Source: Mumia quercus
Lineage (GTDB): Bacteria; Actinomycetota; Actinomycetes; Propionibacteriales; Nocardioidaceae
Reading direction: 5' to 3'
DNA length: 64,000 nt
Assembly (NCBI RefSeq): GCF_025506335.1
Contig: NZ_JANZYO010000002.1
Span: forward strand, 358,221 to 422,220
Shown here: positions 36,237 to 43,106 of the stretch, piece after piece
Layout: every line of letters begins with the position of its first letter
Position numbering within the stretch: position 1 is the stretch's first letter
Program-made: the position numbers and the translations under genes
The notes under the pieces: model-generated
The model's database searches: none
Seen by the model: only the letters and a program-made list of their open reading frames with translations
Told to the model about the DNA's origin: nothing

Positions 36237-36893
36237 ATGGACAGGCTTGTATGGATCGACTGTGAGATGACAGGGCTCGACCTCGAGAACGACGCGTTGA
36301 TCGAGGTGGCGGCGATCGTGACCGACTTCGAGCTCAACCCGGTCGCCGAAGGCATCGACGTGGTGATCAAACCGCCCCGCGAGGCGCTCGACCAGATGAA
36401 CGAGGTCGTCACCCAGATGCACACCAGCTCCGGCCTCCTCGAGGAGCTCGACGCCGGCCTCCCGCTGGCCGACGCCGAGCAGGTCGTCCTGGACTACATC
36501 AAGCAGCACGTGCCGGACGCCGGCAAGGCGCCTCTCGCCGGCAACTCCGTCGGCACGGACCGCGCGTTCCTGCTGCGCGACATGCCCGAGCTCGAGGGAT
36601 ACCTCCACTACCGCGTCGTCGACGTCTCGTCGATCAAGGAGCTCTCCCGCCGCTGGTACCCCCGCGTCTACTTCAACGCGCCCGCCAAGACCGGCAACCA
36701 CCGCGCGCTCGCCGACATCCTCGAGAGCATCGAGGAGCTGCGCTACTACCGTGCTGCGGTCTTCGTGCCCGAGCCCGGCCCGGACAGTGAGACCGCCAAG
36801 GCGCTCGCGGCGGAGCACTCCGGCGCGCTGCGCGGAGGCGACGCCAAGGAGGGCCCTGCAGAGGCACCCCACGTTTCGGACCCCCAGGGCTGA
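36237..36893 (+). CDS. orn: oligoribonuclease
   Basis: A 218-residue DEDDh 3'-5' exoribonuclease. It begins LVWIDCEMTGLDLENDALIE (the first Asp and Glu), with VGTDRAFLLRDMPELEGYLHYR (the second Asp) and TGNHRALADILESIEEL (His and Asp). It degrades 2–5-nucleotide RNAs and pGpG and is usually essential in actinobacteria. ATG 36237 or the adjacent GTG 36234 could be used. The C-terminal 20 residues are a non-conserved acidic tail. tRNA-His follows 48 bases downstream. Confidence 0.96.
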   Translation: MDRLVWIDCEMTGLDLENDALIEVAAIVTDFELNPVAEGIDVVIKPPREALDQMNEVVTQMHTSSGLLEELDAGLPLADAEQVVLDYIKQHVPDAGKAPLAGNSVGTDRAFLLRDMPELEGYLHYRVVDVSSIKELSRRWYPRVYFNAPAKTGNHRALADILESIEELRYYRAAVFVPEPGPDSETAKALAAEHSGALRGGDAKEGPAEAPHVSDPQG

Positions 36894-36940
36894 CCCGCTA
36901 CACTCGTGCACGCCGCACACGGTGATGCCGTGTCGCGCGC

Positions 36941-37014
36941 GGTGGGTGTAGCTCAGTTGGTAGAGCACCGGCTTGTGGTGCCGGTGGCCGCGGGTTCAAG
37001 TCCCGTCATCCACC
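36941..37014 (+). tRNA. tRNA-His (GTG)
   Basis: Acceptor GTGGGTG/CATCCAC, D-arm GCTC/GAGC, anticodon stem CCGGC/GCCGG with loop TTGTGGT and anticodon GTG, and T-arm GCGGG TTCAAGT CCCGT. G at 36941 faces C73 at 37014, giving the genome-encoded G-1 that His tRNAs need. TACACT at 36899–36904 could be its -10 element. No CCA is encoded. Confidence 0.95.
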
Positions 37015-37019
37015 CTGAT

Positions 37020-37063
37020 GACGCCAGGTCAGGACATCGTCCGAGGCCTGGCGTCCTTCGTTT
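37020..37063. terminator. terminator after tRNA-His
   Basis: GACGCCAGG and CCTGGCGTC form a 9-bp stem with an 18-base loop, followed by CTTCGTTT. It serves tRNA-His on the plus strand and overlaps the last codons of the convergent HxlR gene. Confidence 0.65.
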
Positions 37064-37466
37064 GCACCTCGGGGCGATGCCGCGCGGCGGCGATCGCCGC
37101 CGCGTTCTCGACCGCCCAGTCGGCCAAGGCCGAGAGCGGCTCGAACAGTGACCTCCCCAACGGCGTGAGGCTGTACTCGACGCTCGGCGGCACGGTGGGG
37201 AACACCTCTCGCCTGACCAGGCCGTCGCCCTCCAGCGTGCGCAGCGTGCGCGTCAGCATCCGCTGGCTGATGCCCTCGATCTCTCGGTGGAGCGCGTTGT
37301 AGCGGTGCGCGCGCTGACCGAGGAGGACGAGCACCAGGAGGGTCCACTTGTCACCGACCCGGCGGACGACGTCGGTCACCGGACACCGTTCGTACTCGTC
37401 CGAGGGCACCGGCTCCGGCAAGGTCGTGCCGACGAGGGTGGGCACCTCCGTGTGCGTACCAGACAT
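37029..37466 (-). CDS. HxlR-family transcriptional regulator
   Basis: The 145-residue protein has the HxlR winged helix: ERCPVTDVVRRVGDKWTLLV with the conserved Cys that often senses redox or electrophile stress, then EIEGISQRMLTRTLRTLEGD as the recognition helix and YSLTPLGRSL at the wing. It is divergent from an SDR with a 72-base gap, the usual arrangement of an HxlR repressor and its target oxidoreductase. The sensor role of the cysteine is inferred from the family. Confidence 0.92.
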   Translation of the reverse strand: MSGTHTEVPTLVGTTLPEPVPSDEYERCPVTDVVRRVGDKWTLLVLVLLGQRAHRYNALHREIEGISQRMLTRTLRTLEGDGLVRREVFPTVPPSVEYSLTPLGRSLFEPLSALADWAVENAAAIAAARHRPEVQTKDARPRTMS

Positions 37467-37538
37467 TCAACTGCCTCCTTCCGCACCCGTCGAAGGTTCT
37501 CGATGCTAGTGCCAACCAGCGTCGAGACGAGGAGGAAC

Positions 37539-38426
37539 ATGAGCCGACCAGCCGTACCGCTGAAGGGCGAGCAGACGCCGCGCACCGTCGTCGTGAGCGG
37601 AGGGACGGACGGGATGGGTCGTGCTGTCGCTCTCGGGAGGGCTGCCCTCGGAGAGACCGTGATCGTCTTGGGGAGCAACGCGGAGAAGGGCGAGCGCCTG
37701 CTGCACGAGAGCACCCGGCTCGACCTTCCAGGGGTCATCGAGTTCCAGCGGGTGGACCTGTCCAGCCTCGGTGAGACCCGTGCTGTCATCCAGCGGATCG
37801 CGGCCCACCACGACGTCGTCGACGCTCTCGCCCTCTTCGCCAACCGGCAGGCCCCCCGGAGGACGGTCACCGCGGACGGTCTCGAGCAGGTGTTCGCGGT
37901 GTACTACCTCAGTCGCTACCTGCTCAGCTACGGTCTCAGTCCCCTGCTTCGTCGCAGCCACAGTCCCGTCATCGTCAACGTCGCCGGGGTCGGGACGACG
38001 AAGGGTCGCCTGCACTGGGACGACCTCCAGCTCGAGGCCGACTACGGGATGGTCGCCGCGCAGCTGCAGGCCGCACGTGCGAACGACCTCCTCGGCGTGA
38101 TGTTCGCCGCACAGCCGCACAACCCCGTCCCGTACGTCCTCTACCACCCGGGGTTCACCAAGAGCGGGGACCTCGCACCGCTGCGCCCGGCGGTGCGCGT
38201 GATGCTCCGGGCGCTCGCGACCCTGGCAGCACGCCCCGTCGGACGCGCCGTGGCTCCCATCCACCGCTTCATCGAGGAGCCGCCCCAGGCGCCGCTCAGC
38301 GCGATCGACCGGCACAAGCGCGTCGCGCTCAGTCTGAAGACGCTGAATCCGGCGGACGCAGACCGTCTTGCCGCAGCCACCCGCGCGATCCTCGCGGCCC
38401 ACGAGGGGACGGTCCAGTCCGGATAG
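37539..38426 (+). CDS. short-chain dehydrogenase/reductase (DHRS/WW-type)
   Basis: A 295-residue Rossmann protein. SGGTDGMGRAVALGRAALGE is the cofactor loop with TDGMG in place of TGxxxGIG. The usual SYxxxK element is poorly conserved: IVNVAGVGTTKGRLHWDD carries no catalytic Ser, and no clear YxxxK follows. It may therefore be a divergent or catalytically altered member. The ATG has an excellent AGGAGGAA five bases upstream. It is divergent from the HxlR gene, which probably controls it. The substrate is unknown. Confidence 0.78.
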   Translation: MSRPAVPLKGEQTPRTVVVSGGTDGMGRAVALGRAALGETVIVLGSNAEKGERLLHESTRLDLPGVIEFQRVDLSSLGETRAVIQRIAAHHDVVDALALFANRQAPRRTVTADGLEQVFAVYYLSRYLLSYGLSPLLRRSHSPVIVNVAGVGTTKGRLHWDDLQLEADYGMVAAQLQAARANDLLGVMFAAQPHNPVPYVLYHPGFTKSGDLAPLRPAVRVMLRALATLAARPVGRAVAPIHRFIEEPPQAPLSAIDRHKRVALSLKTLNPADADRLAAATRAILAAHEGTVQSG

Positions 38427-38468
38427 CCACGCCATAGGTCTGGGTTTCCCGACAGGTAGTCGGTATCT

Positions 38469-38489
38469 TTGTCAACATGGTGTCGACAA
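38469..38489. promoter_or_regulatory. TTGTCAACA-TGG-TGTCGACAA, TetR-type operator
   Basis: Nine-base arms with a single mismatch around three central bases, 19 bases upstream of the ABC permease start. The operon's third gene encodes a TetR regulator, so this is its likely autoregulatory site. Confidence 0.65.
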
Positions 38490-38508
38490 CCCCCTGCGTC
38501 AGGACCCG

Positions 38509-39645
38509 ATGATGTTCCTTGCCCTCCGTGAGCTCGTGTTCGCACGCGGCCGATTCGCCCTCATGGGCTCCGTGGTCGCCCTGATCGCCGTCCTCGTCGT
38601 CCTGCTGTCCGGCCTGTCGGTCGGCCTGGTCAACGACGGCGTCTCCGGCCTCAAGAAGATGCCCGTCAGCTCCTTCGCCTTCCAGGAAGGCGTCGCGAAG
38701 GACTCGGCCTTCTCCCGCAGCATCGTGACCCGCGACGCCGTCGAGAAGTGGAGCGAGCAGGACGGTGTCGACGAGGCTGCGCCCTTCGGCAACACCCTCG
38801 TGAACGCCCGCTCCGACGAAGGCGTCGAGATCGACCTCGCGCTCTTCGGCGTCGAGACCGACTCCTTCCTCGCGCCGGAGGCTGCCGAGGGCAGCGGGCT
38901 CACCGACGCCCCGGACGGCATCGTCATCAGCGAGACCGCCGCGGAGGAGGGCATCGCCATCGGCGACGTCATCCGCCTGAAGCCGTCCGAGACCCCGCTG
39001 CGCGTCGTCGGCATCCTCGACGGCCAGCACACGTACGGCCACGTCGACATCGCCTACCTGCCGCTGAAGACCTGGCAGGAGGTCCGCGCGGGCGCACGTC
39101 CCGGCGAGACCGTCCCGCCGCGCACGTACGACGAGTTCACCGCCGTCGCCGTCAAGGACAAGCCGGACGCAGAGGTCGACGTCGCGGCTGCCGACAAGGC
39201 GGCGGGCACGACCTCGTTCACGCTCGAGGAGTCGTTCGGCGCCTCCCCCGGATACACCGCGGAGACCTCGACCCTCCAGCTGATCCAGGGCTTCCTGTAC
39301 GCCATCTCGGCACTGGTGGTGGGCGCGTTCTTCACCGTCCTGGTCATCCAGCGCCGTCAGGAGCTCGCCGTGCTGCGGGCGATGGGAGCCAGCACCGGCT
39401 ACCTCCTGCGCGACAGCCTGCTGCAGTCCCTCGTCCTCCTCGTCGTGTCGGCGGGCATCGGAGTCGGGATCGGGCTGGCCGGAGGCGCCGCGCTCGCGTC
39501 GACGCCGATGCCGTTCTCGCTGGAGGCCGGACCGATCGCCGTGGCCACCGTCCTCCTCATCACCCTCGGCCTCGTGGGCGCCGCCTTCGCGGTCCTCCGG
39601 GTCACCCGCGTCGATCCCCTCACCGCACTCGGAGGCAACCGATGA
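38509..39645 (+). CDS. ABC transporter permease (FtsX/MacB-like)
   Basis: A 378-residue membrane protein with an N-terminal helix (GSVVALIAVLVVLLSGLSVGLV), an extracytoplasmic domain of about 230 residues, and three C-terminal helices with the FtsX-domain text LVIQRRQELAVLRAMGAST. It has the topology of single-unit MacB/LolCE-type permeases that work with a short ABC ATPase to extrude or sense peptides, lipids or drugs. The start follows AGGA by about seven bases. The stop overlaps the ATPase gene (ATGA). It is the first gene of a TetR-controlled operon. Confidence 0.9.
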   Translation: MMFLALRELVFARGRFALMGSVVALIAVLVVLLSGLSVGLVNDGVSGLKKMPVSSFAFQEGVAKDSAFSRSIVTRDAVEKWSEQDGVDEAAPFGNTLVNARSDEGVEIDLALFGVETDSFLAPEAAEGSGLTDAPDGIVISETAAEEGIAIGDVIRLKPSETPLRVVGILDGQHTYGHVDIAYLPLKTWQEVRAGARPGETVPPRTYDEFTAVAVKDKPDAEVDVAAADKAAGTTSFTLEESFGASPGYTAETSTLQLIQGFLYAISALVVGAFFTVLVIQRRQELAVLRAMGASTGYLLRDSLLQSLVLLVVSAGIGVGIGLAGGAALASTPMPFSLEAGPIAVATVLLITLGLVGAAFAVLRVTRVDPLTALGGNR

Positions 39646-40325
39646 GCCCCATCCTCTCCCTCACCGACGTCACGTTGGTCCACGGCGACGGCGAGGAGAC
39701 CGTCACCGCCCTGGACAAGGTCTCCCTGGAGGTCTCCCCCGGCGAGCTCGTCGCGATCGTCGGGCCCTCGGGCTCGGGAAAGTCGAGCCTGCTGGCCGTC
39801 GCCGGTGCCCTGACCACGCCCACGTCGGGCACCGTACGGCTCGCAGACCACGACCTCGGCACGTCCTCGCCGCGTGAGCTGGCACGGATCCGTCGTGATC
39901 AGATCGGCTTCGTCTTCCAGAGCGGCAACCTCGTGCCCGCGCTGACGTCGTACGACCAGGTGCGGCTCCCGCTGACGTTCGGCAAGGTGTCCGACCCGCG
40001 GGACCCCGCCGAGCTGCTGGCCGAGGTCGGCATGGACCACAAGGCCAAGCGTCGTCCGCACGAGCTGTCCGGCGGCGAGCGTCAGCGTGTCGGCATCGCC
40101 CGCGCGCTGGTCACCCGACCGCACCTGCTGCTCGTCGACGAGCCGACCGCGGCGCTCGACCGTCAGCGCAGCCAGGACATCGTCGGGCTGCTCGCCCGCG
40201 AGGCACACGAGCACGACGTCGCGGCCGTCATGGTCACGCACGACCACGACGTCCTTCACCACTGCGACCGCGTCTACGAGATGATCGACGGAAGGCTGAA
40301 CGCGGTCGCCACGTCGACCGACTGA
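39642..40325 (+). CDS. ABC transporter ATP-binding protein (MacB/LolD-like)
   Basis: The 227-residue ATPase carries VGPSGSGKSSLLAVAGALT (Walker A), FVFQSGNLVPALTS (Q-loop), LSGGERQRVGIARALV (signature) and LLLVDEPTAALDRQRS (Walker B). An H-loop MVTHDHDVL follows. The MacB/LolD style matches the preceding FtsX-like permease, to which it is translationally coupled. The TetR gene follows 12 bases later. It should power a small efflux or envelope-stress system. Confidence 0.93.
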   Translation: MSPILSLTDVTLVHGDGEETVTALDKVSLEVSPGELVAIVGPSGSGKSSLLAVAGALTTPTSGTVRLADHDLGTSSPRELARIRRDQIGFVFQSGNLVPALTSYDQVRLPLTFGKVSDPRDPAELLAEVGMDHKAKRRPHELSGGERQRVGIARALVTRPHLLLVDEPTAALDRQRSQDIVGLLAREAHEHDVAAVMVTHDHDVLHHCDRVYEMIDGRLNAVATSTD

Positions 40326-40337
40326 CGAGGAGGACAC

Positions 40338-40961
40338 GTGCCGCGGATCCAGGCGCCCACCGTCGCCGAGCACCGGCGACGCCAGGAACGGGCGATCCTC
40401 GACGCGACGCGTGCCCTGCTCGCGGAGACGGGGCACGCACCCTCGTTCTCCGCGGTCGCCAAACGGGCAGGGATGGCCAGGCCGAGCGTCTACCAGTACT
40501 TCCCCTCGCGCGACGCCCTGCTCACCGCCGTCGTCGCCGACGTGCTCCCAGACTGGTCGCGCCGTGTGCACGAGCGCGTCCAGGCCGCCGCCACCCCCGG
40601 TGAACGCGTCTGGGAGTACGTCGCCGCGAACCTCGACCTGTTCGCCAGCTCCGAGCAGGCCGTGGCGCGCGCGCTGAGCGCCGTCGTCGAGCCGGCGGTG
40701 CTGCAGGCGCCGATGGAGCGCTTCCACGCCGAGCTCCAGGAGCCGCTCGTCGTCGCCCTGCGCGACCTCGGCGAGCCGTACCCCGCCGAGATGGCCGAGC
40801 TCGTGAACTCGTTGATCGTGCAGGCGTCGGCGTCGTTCGGACGCGGTCCCACCGAGGACGCCGACGCGCACGGCGTGCCCAGCCCGCTGCCGTACGACGA
40901 GGCGCGCGCGATGCTCCAGCGCCTCCTCGGGCCGTACCTGGGACTGTCCGGGAAGCCGTGA
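40338..40961 (+). CDS. TetR-family regulator of the ABC operon
   Basis: A 207-residue protein with the TetR DNA-binding domain at residues 15–65 (RAILDATRALLAETGHAPSF, then AVAKRAGMARPSVYQYFPSR). The C-terminal domain begins DALLTAVVADVLPDW. It starts with GTG preceded by GAGGAGGA and is the third gene of the ABC operon. The operator-like site at 38469–38489 suggests autoregulation, with the transporter as target; a substrate of the transporter is the natural inducer. A weak hairpin follows at 40989–41010. Confidence 0.9.
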   Translation: MPRIQAPTVAEHRRRQERAILDATRALLAETGHAPSFSAVAKRAGMARPSVYQYFPSRDALLTAVVADVLPDWSRRVHERVQAAATPGERVWEYVAANLDLFASSEQAVARALSAVVEPAVLQAPMERFHAELQEPLVVALRDLGEPYPAEMAELVNSLIVQASASFGRGPTEDADAHGVPSPLPYDEARAMLQRLLGPYLGLSGKP

Positions 40962-40988
40962 CGCCCCTGAGGCGTTGACCTCTGTCAG

Positions 40989-41010
40989 GCCCGGCGTCTC
41001 GGTGCCGGGC
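40989..41010 (+). terminator. weak hairpin terminator after the ABC–TetR operon
   Basis: GCCCGGC and GCCGGGC form a 7-bp stem with an 8-base loop, 27 bases after the TetR stop and 20 bases before the lipoate ligase start. It has no T-run. Confidence 0.35.
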
Positions 41011-41029
41011 GGTCGACGAGGAGGTCGCG

Positions 41030-42076
41030 GTGCACGGCGAGTACAAGGTTCCCGGGGGCAAGCTGGTCGTGATCGACCTCGAGGTCGAGGACGGGCGGCT
41101 GGCCGACGTCCGGCTGTCGGGTGACTTCTTCCTCGAACCGGACGAAGCCCTGGGCCGGATCACCGGCGCCCTCGTCGGGATGCCCGCCGACGCCTCCGTC
41201 GCGTCGTACGCCGGCGCGGTCGAGTCCGCGCTGGACGGCGCGGCGATGATCGGGTTCGACCCGCGCGCGGTCGGGTTCGCGGTGACGCGTGCGCTCGGGC
41301 GCTCGACCTCGTGGCACGACCACGCGTTCGAGCTCGTCGACGCGGGCCCGCTCCACCCCGCCGACCAGATGGCGCTCGACGAGGTCCTCGCCACCCAGGT
41401 CGCCCAGGGTGTACGCCCGCCGTCGCTGCGCTTCTGGGAGTGGGCGTCGAACGCGGTGATCATCGGGTCGTTCCAGTCGCTGTCCAACGAGGTCGACCTC
41501 GACGCGGCCGCACGCCACGACGTGACCGTCGTCCGCCGGATGTCGGGGGGCGGCGCGATGTTCGTCGAGCCGGGCAACACGATCACGTACTCGCTGTACG
41601 TCCCGGCGTCCCTGGTCGAGGGCCTGAGCTTCGCCGAGTCGTACGCGTTCCTCGACGCGTGGGTCCTCCGGGCGCTGAAGGGCCTGGGCATCGATGCCTC
41701 GTACGTGCCGCTCAACGACATCGCGACCCCGCACGGCAAGATCGGTGGCGCCGCGCAGAAGCGTCTCGCCGGCGGTGCGGTGCTGCACCACGTGACGATG
41801 TCGTACGACATGGACGCGGCGAAGATGCTCGACATCTTGCGGATCGGTCGCGAGAAGCTGTCGGACAAGGGCACCGTGAGCGCGGCCAAGCGGGTCGATC
41901 CGCTCAAGAGCCAGACCGGGATGTCGCGGGAGAAGATCGTGGAGGCGATGGCGGACCACTTCGCCGAGAGCTACGGGCTGACGCGGGTCGGCGTCGACCA
42001 GGCGACACGCGAGGCGTCGGAGGCGCTCGCCCGCAGCAAGTACGCGACGCCGGAGTGGACCGCGCGCGTGCCGTGA
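41030..42076 (+). CDS. lplA: lipoate-protein ligase with N-terminal accessory domain
   Basis: A 348-residue protein. Residues 1–85 resemble the lipoate-ligase accessory domain (GEYKVPGGKLVVIDLEVEDG, LSGDFFLEPDEAL). The catalytic domain follows, with SLRFWEWASNAVIIGSFQSL, VVRRMSGGGAMFVEPGNT and the adenylate-binding lysine in HGKIGGAAQKRL. It activates lipoate to lipoyl-AMP and attaches it to E2 and GcvH proteins. In E. coli LplA the accessory domain is C-terminal, and in some archaea it is a separate LplB, so the N-terminal placement is notable. The start is GTG with GAGGAGG about six bases upstream. Confidence 0.9.
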   Translation: MHGEYKVPGGKLVVIDLEVEDGRLADVRLSGDFFLEPDEALGRITGALVGMPADASVASYAGAVESALDGAAMIGFDPRAVGFAVTRALGRSTSWHDHAFELVDAGPLHPADQMALDEVLATQVAQGVRPPSLRFWEWASNAVIIGSFQSLSNEVDLDAAARHDVTVVRRMSGGGAMFVEPGNTITYSLYVPASLVEGLSFAESYAFLDAWVLRALKGLGIDASYVPLNDIATPHGKIGGAAQKRLAGGAVLHHVTMSYDMDAAKMLDILRIGREKLSDKGTVSAAKRVDPLKSQTGMSREKIVEAMADHFAESYGLTRVGVDQATREASEALARSKYATPEWTARVP

Positions 42077-42083
42077 TCGAGCG

Positions 42084-43004
42084 CTACTCCTCCGCGCGCA
42101 ACGGGAGCGCCCGGTCGCTGACGAAGCGGCGCTCCGCGCCGTCGACCGGGTCGGTGAACGCCAGCTCGCTGGCCAGCAGCTGGAGCGGGTGCCGGAAGTC
42201 GTCCAGGTCGACGTCGAGCACCTCGGGGTAGACCGGGTCGCCGACGATCGGGATCCCCAGGCCGTATAGGTGCGCCCGGAGCTGGTGCGTACGACCCGTG
42301 AGCGGCTCGAGCCGGTAGATCCCGTGCTCGCCGTGCCGGCTCACGAGCGCGATGCGGGTGATCGCGTTCGGCCGGGCGTCCGGGACGACCTCGACCTGGA
42401 AGGAGCCGCGCCGCTTCACCAGGTGGTTGGTCACGGTCGTCGGGAGCGCGAGGTCGGGGTCGACGGGCGCGAGCGCGCGGTAGACCTTGCGCGCCTGCCG
42501 GTGCTGGAAGAGCAGCTGGTACGGCCCGCGCCAGCGTCGCTCGGTGGTGAGGACGAGGACGCCTGAGGTGATCCGGTCGAGACGGTGCACCGGCGAGAGC
42601 TCGGGCAGGCCGAGCTGGTCGCGCAGCCGGACGACCACGCTCTCCTTCACGTGCCGGCCGCGCGGGATCGTCGCGAGGAACGGCGGCTTGTCCACGACGA
42701 CCAGCCGCTCGTCGCGGTGCAGCACGTGGAGCGTGCCGGGGACGGGCGCCTCGTCGCGCAGGTCGCGGTAGAACCACACGAACGTGTGCGGCCGGTACGG
42801 ATCGTGGTCGGTGAGCGCGGTGCCCGTGGCGTCGACGATGCGCCCGGCGGCAAGCATCGCGGTGACGTCGACCCGCTCCGGGAGCCGCCATCGCAGCCAC
42901 TCCCCCATCGTCGTCCACGCCACCGGCTCGCGGCCGCGGTCGGGCGTCCGCAGCCAGACGGCGTTGAGGCCGTCGCGCGGCGGGAGCGGAGACCGGGGAG
43001 GCAC
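42084..43004 (-). CDS. RluA-family RNA pseudouridine synthase
   Basis: The 306-residue enzyme isomerises uridine in rRNA or tRNA. SPVHRLDRITSGVLVLT contains the catalytic Asp, LEPLTGRTHQLRAHL is motif III, and LVVVDKPPFLATIPRG precedes the catalytic loop. The start is uncertain. GTG 43004 is chosen because the longer frame to GTG 43073 begins inside a strong hairpin that ends the upstream glpD transcript, and its extra 23 residues are Pro/Gly-rich. It converges on the lipoate ligase with a 7-base gap. The position modified cannot be predicted. Confidence 0.88.
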   Translation of the reverse strand: MPPRSPLPPRDGLNAVWLRTPDRGREPVAWTTMGEWLRWRLPERVDVTAMLAAGRIVDATGTALTDHDPYRPHTFVWFYRDLRDEAPVPGTLHVLHRDERLVVVDKPPFLATIPRGRHVKESVVVRLRDQLGLPELSPVHRLDRITSGVLVLTTERRWRGPYQLLFQHRQARKVYRALAPVDPDLALPTTVTNHLVKRRGSFQVEVVPDARPNAITRIALVSRHGEHGIYRLEPLTGRTHQLRAHLYGLGIPIVGDPVYPEVLDVDLDDFRHPLQLLASELAFTDPVDGAERRFVSDRALPLRAEE

Positions 43005-43065
43005 GGCTCGATCGTACGGACCGTGGCTGGTCCGGGCGTCGTCGTCCCCGGGCGGCGGTGAACCA

Positions 43066-43094
43066 GGTCCCACCGCGGGCCGCGCGGTGGGACC
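43066..43094 (-). terminator. hairpin terminator downstream of glpD
   Basis: GGTCCCACCGCG and CGCGGTGGGACC form a perfect 12-bp stem around GGCCG, 13 bases after the glpD stop on the minus strand. There is no T-run, but the stem is very stable. Confidence 0.7.
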
Positions 43095-43106
43095 ACACTC
43101 ACCGCC

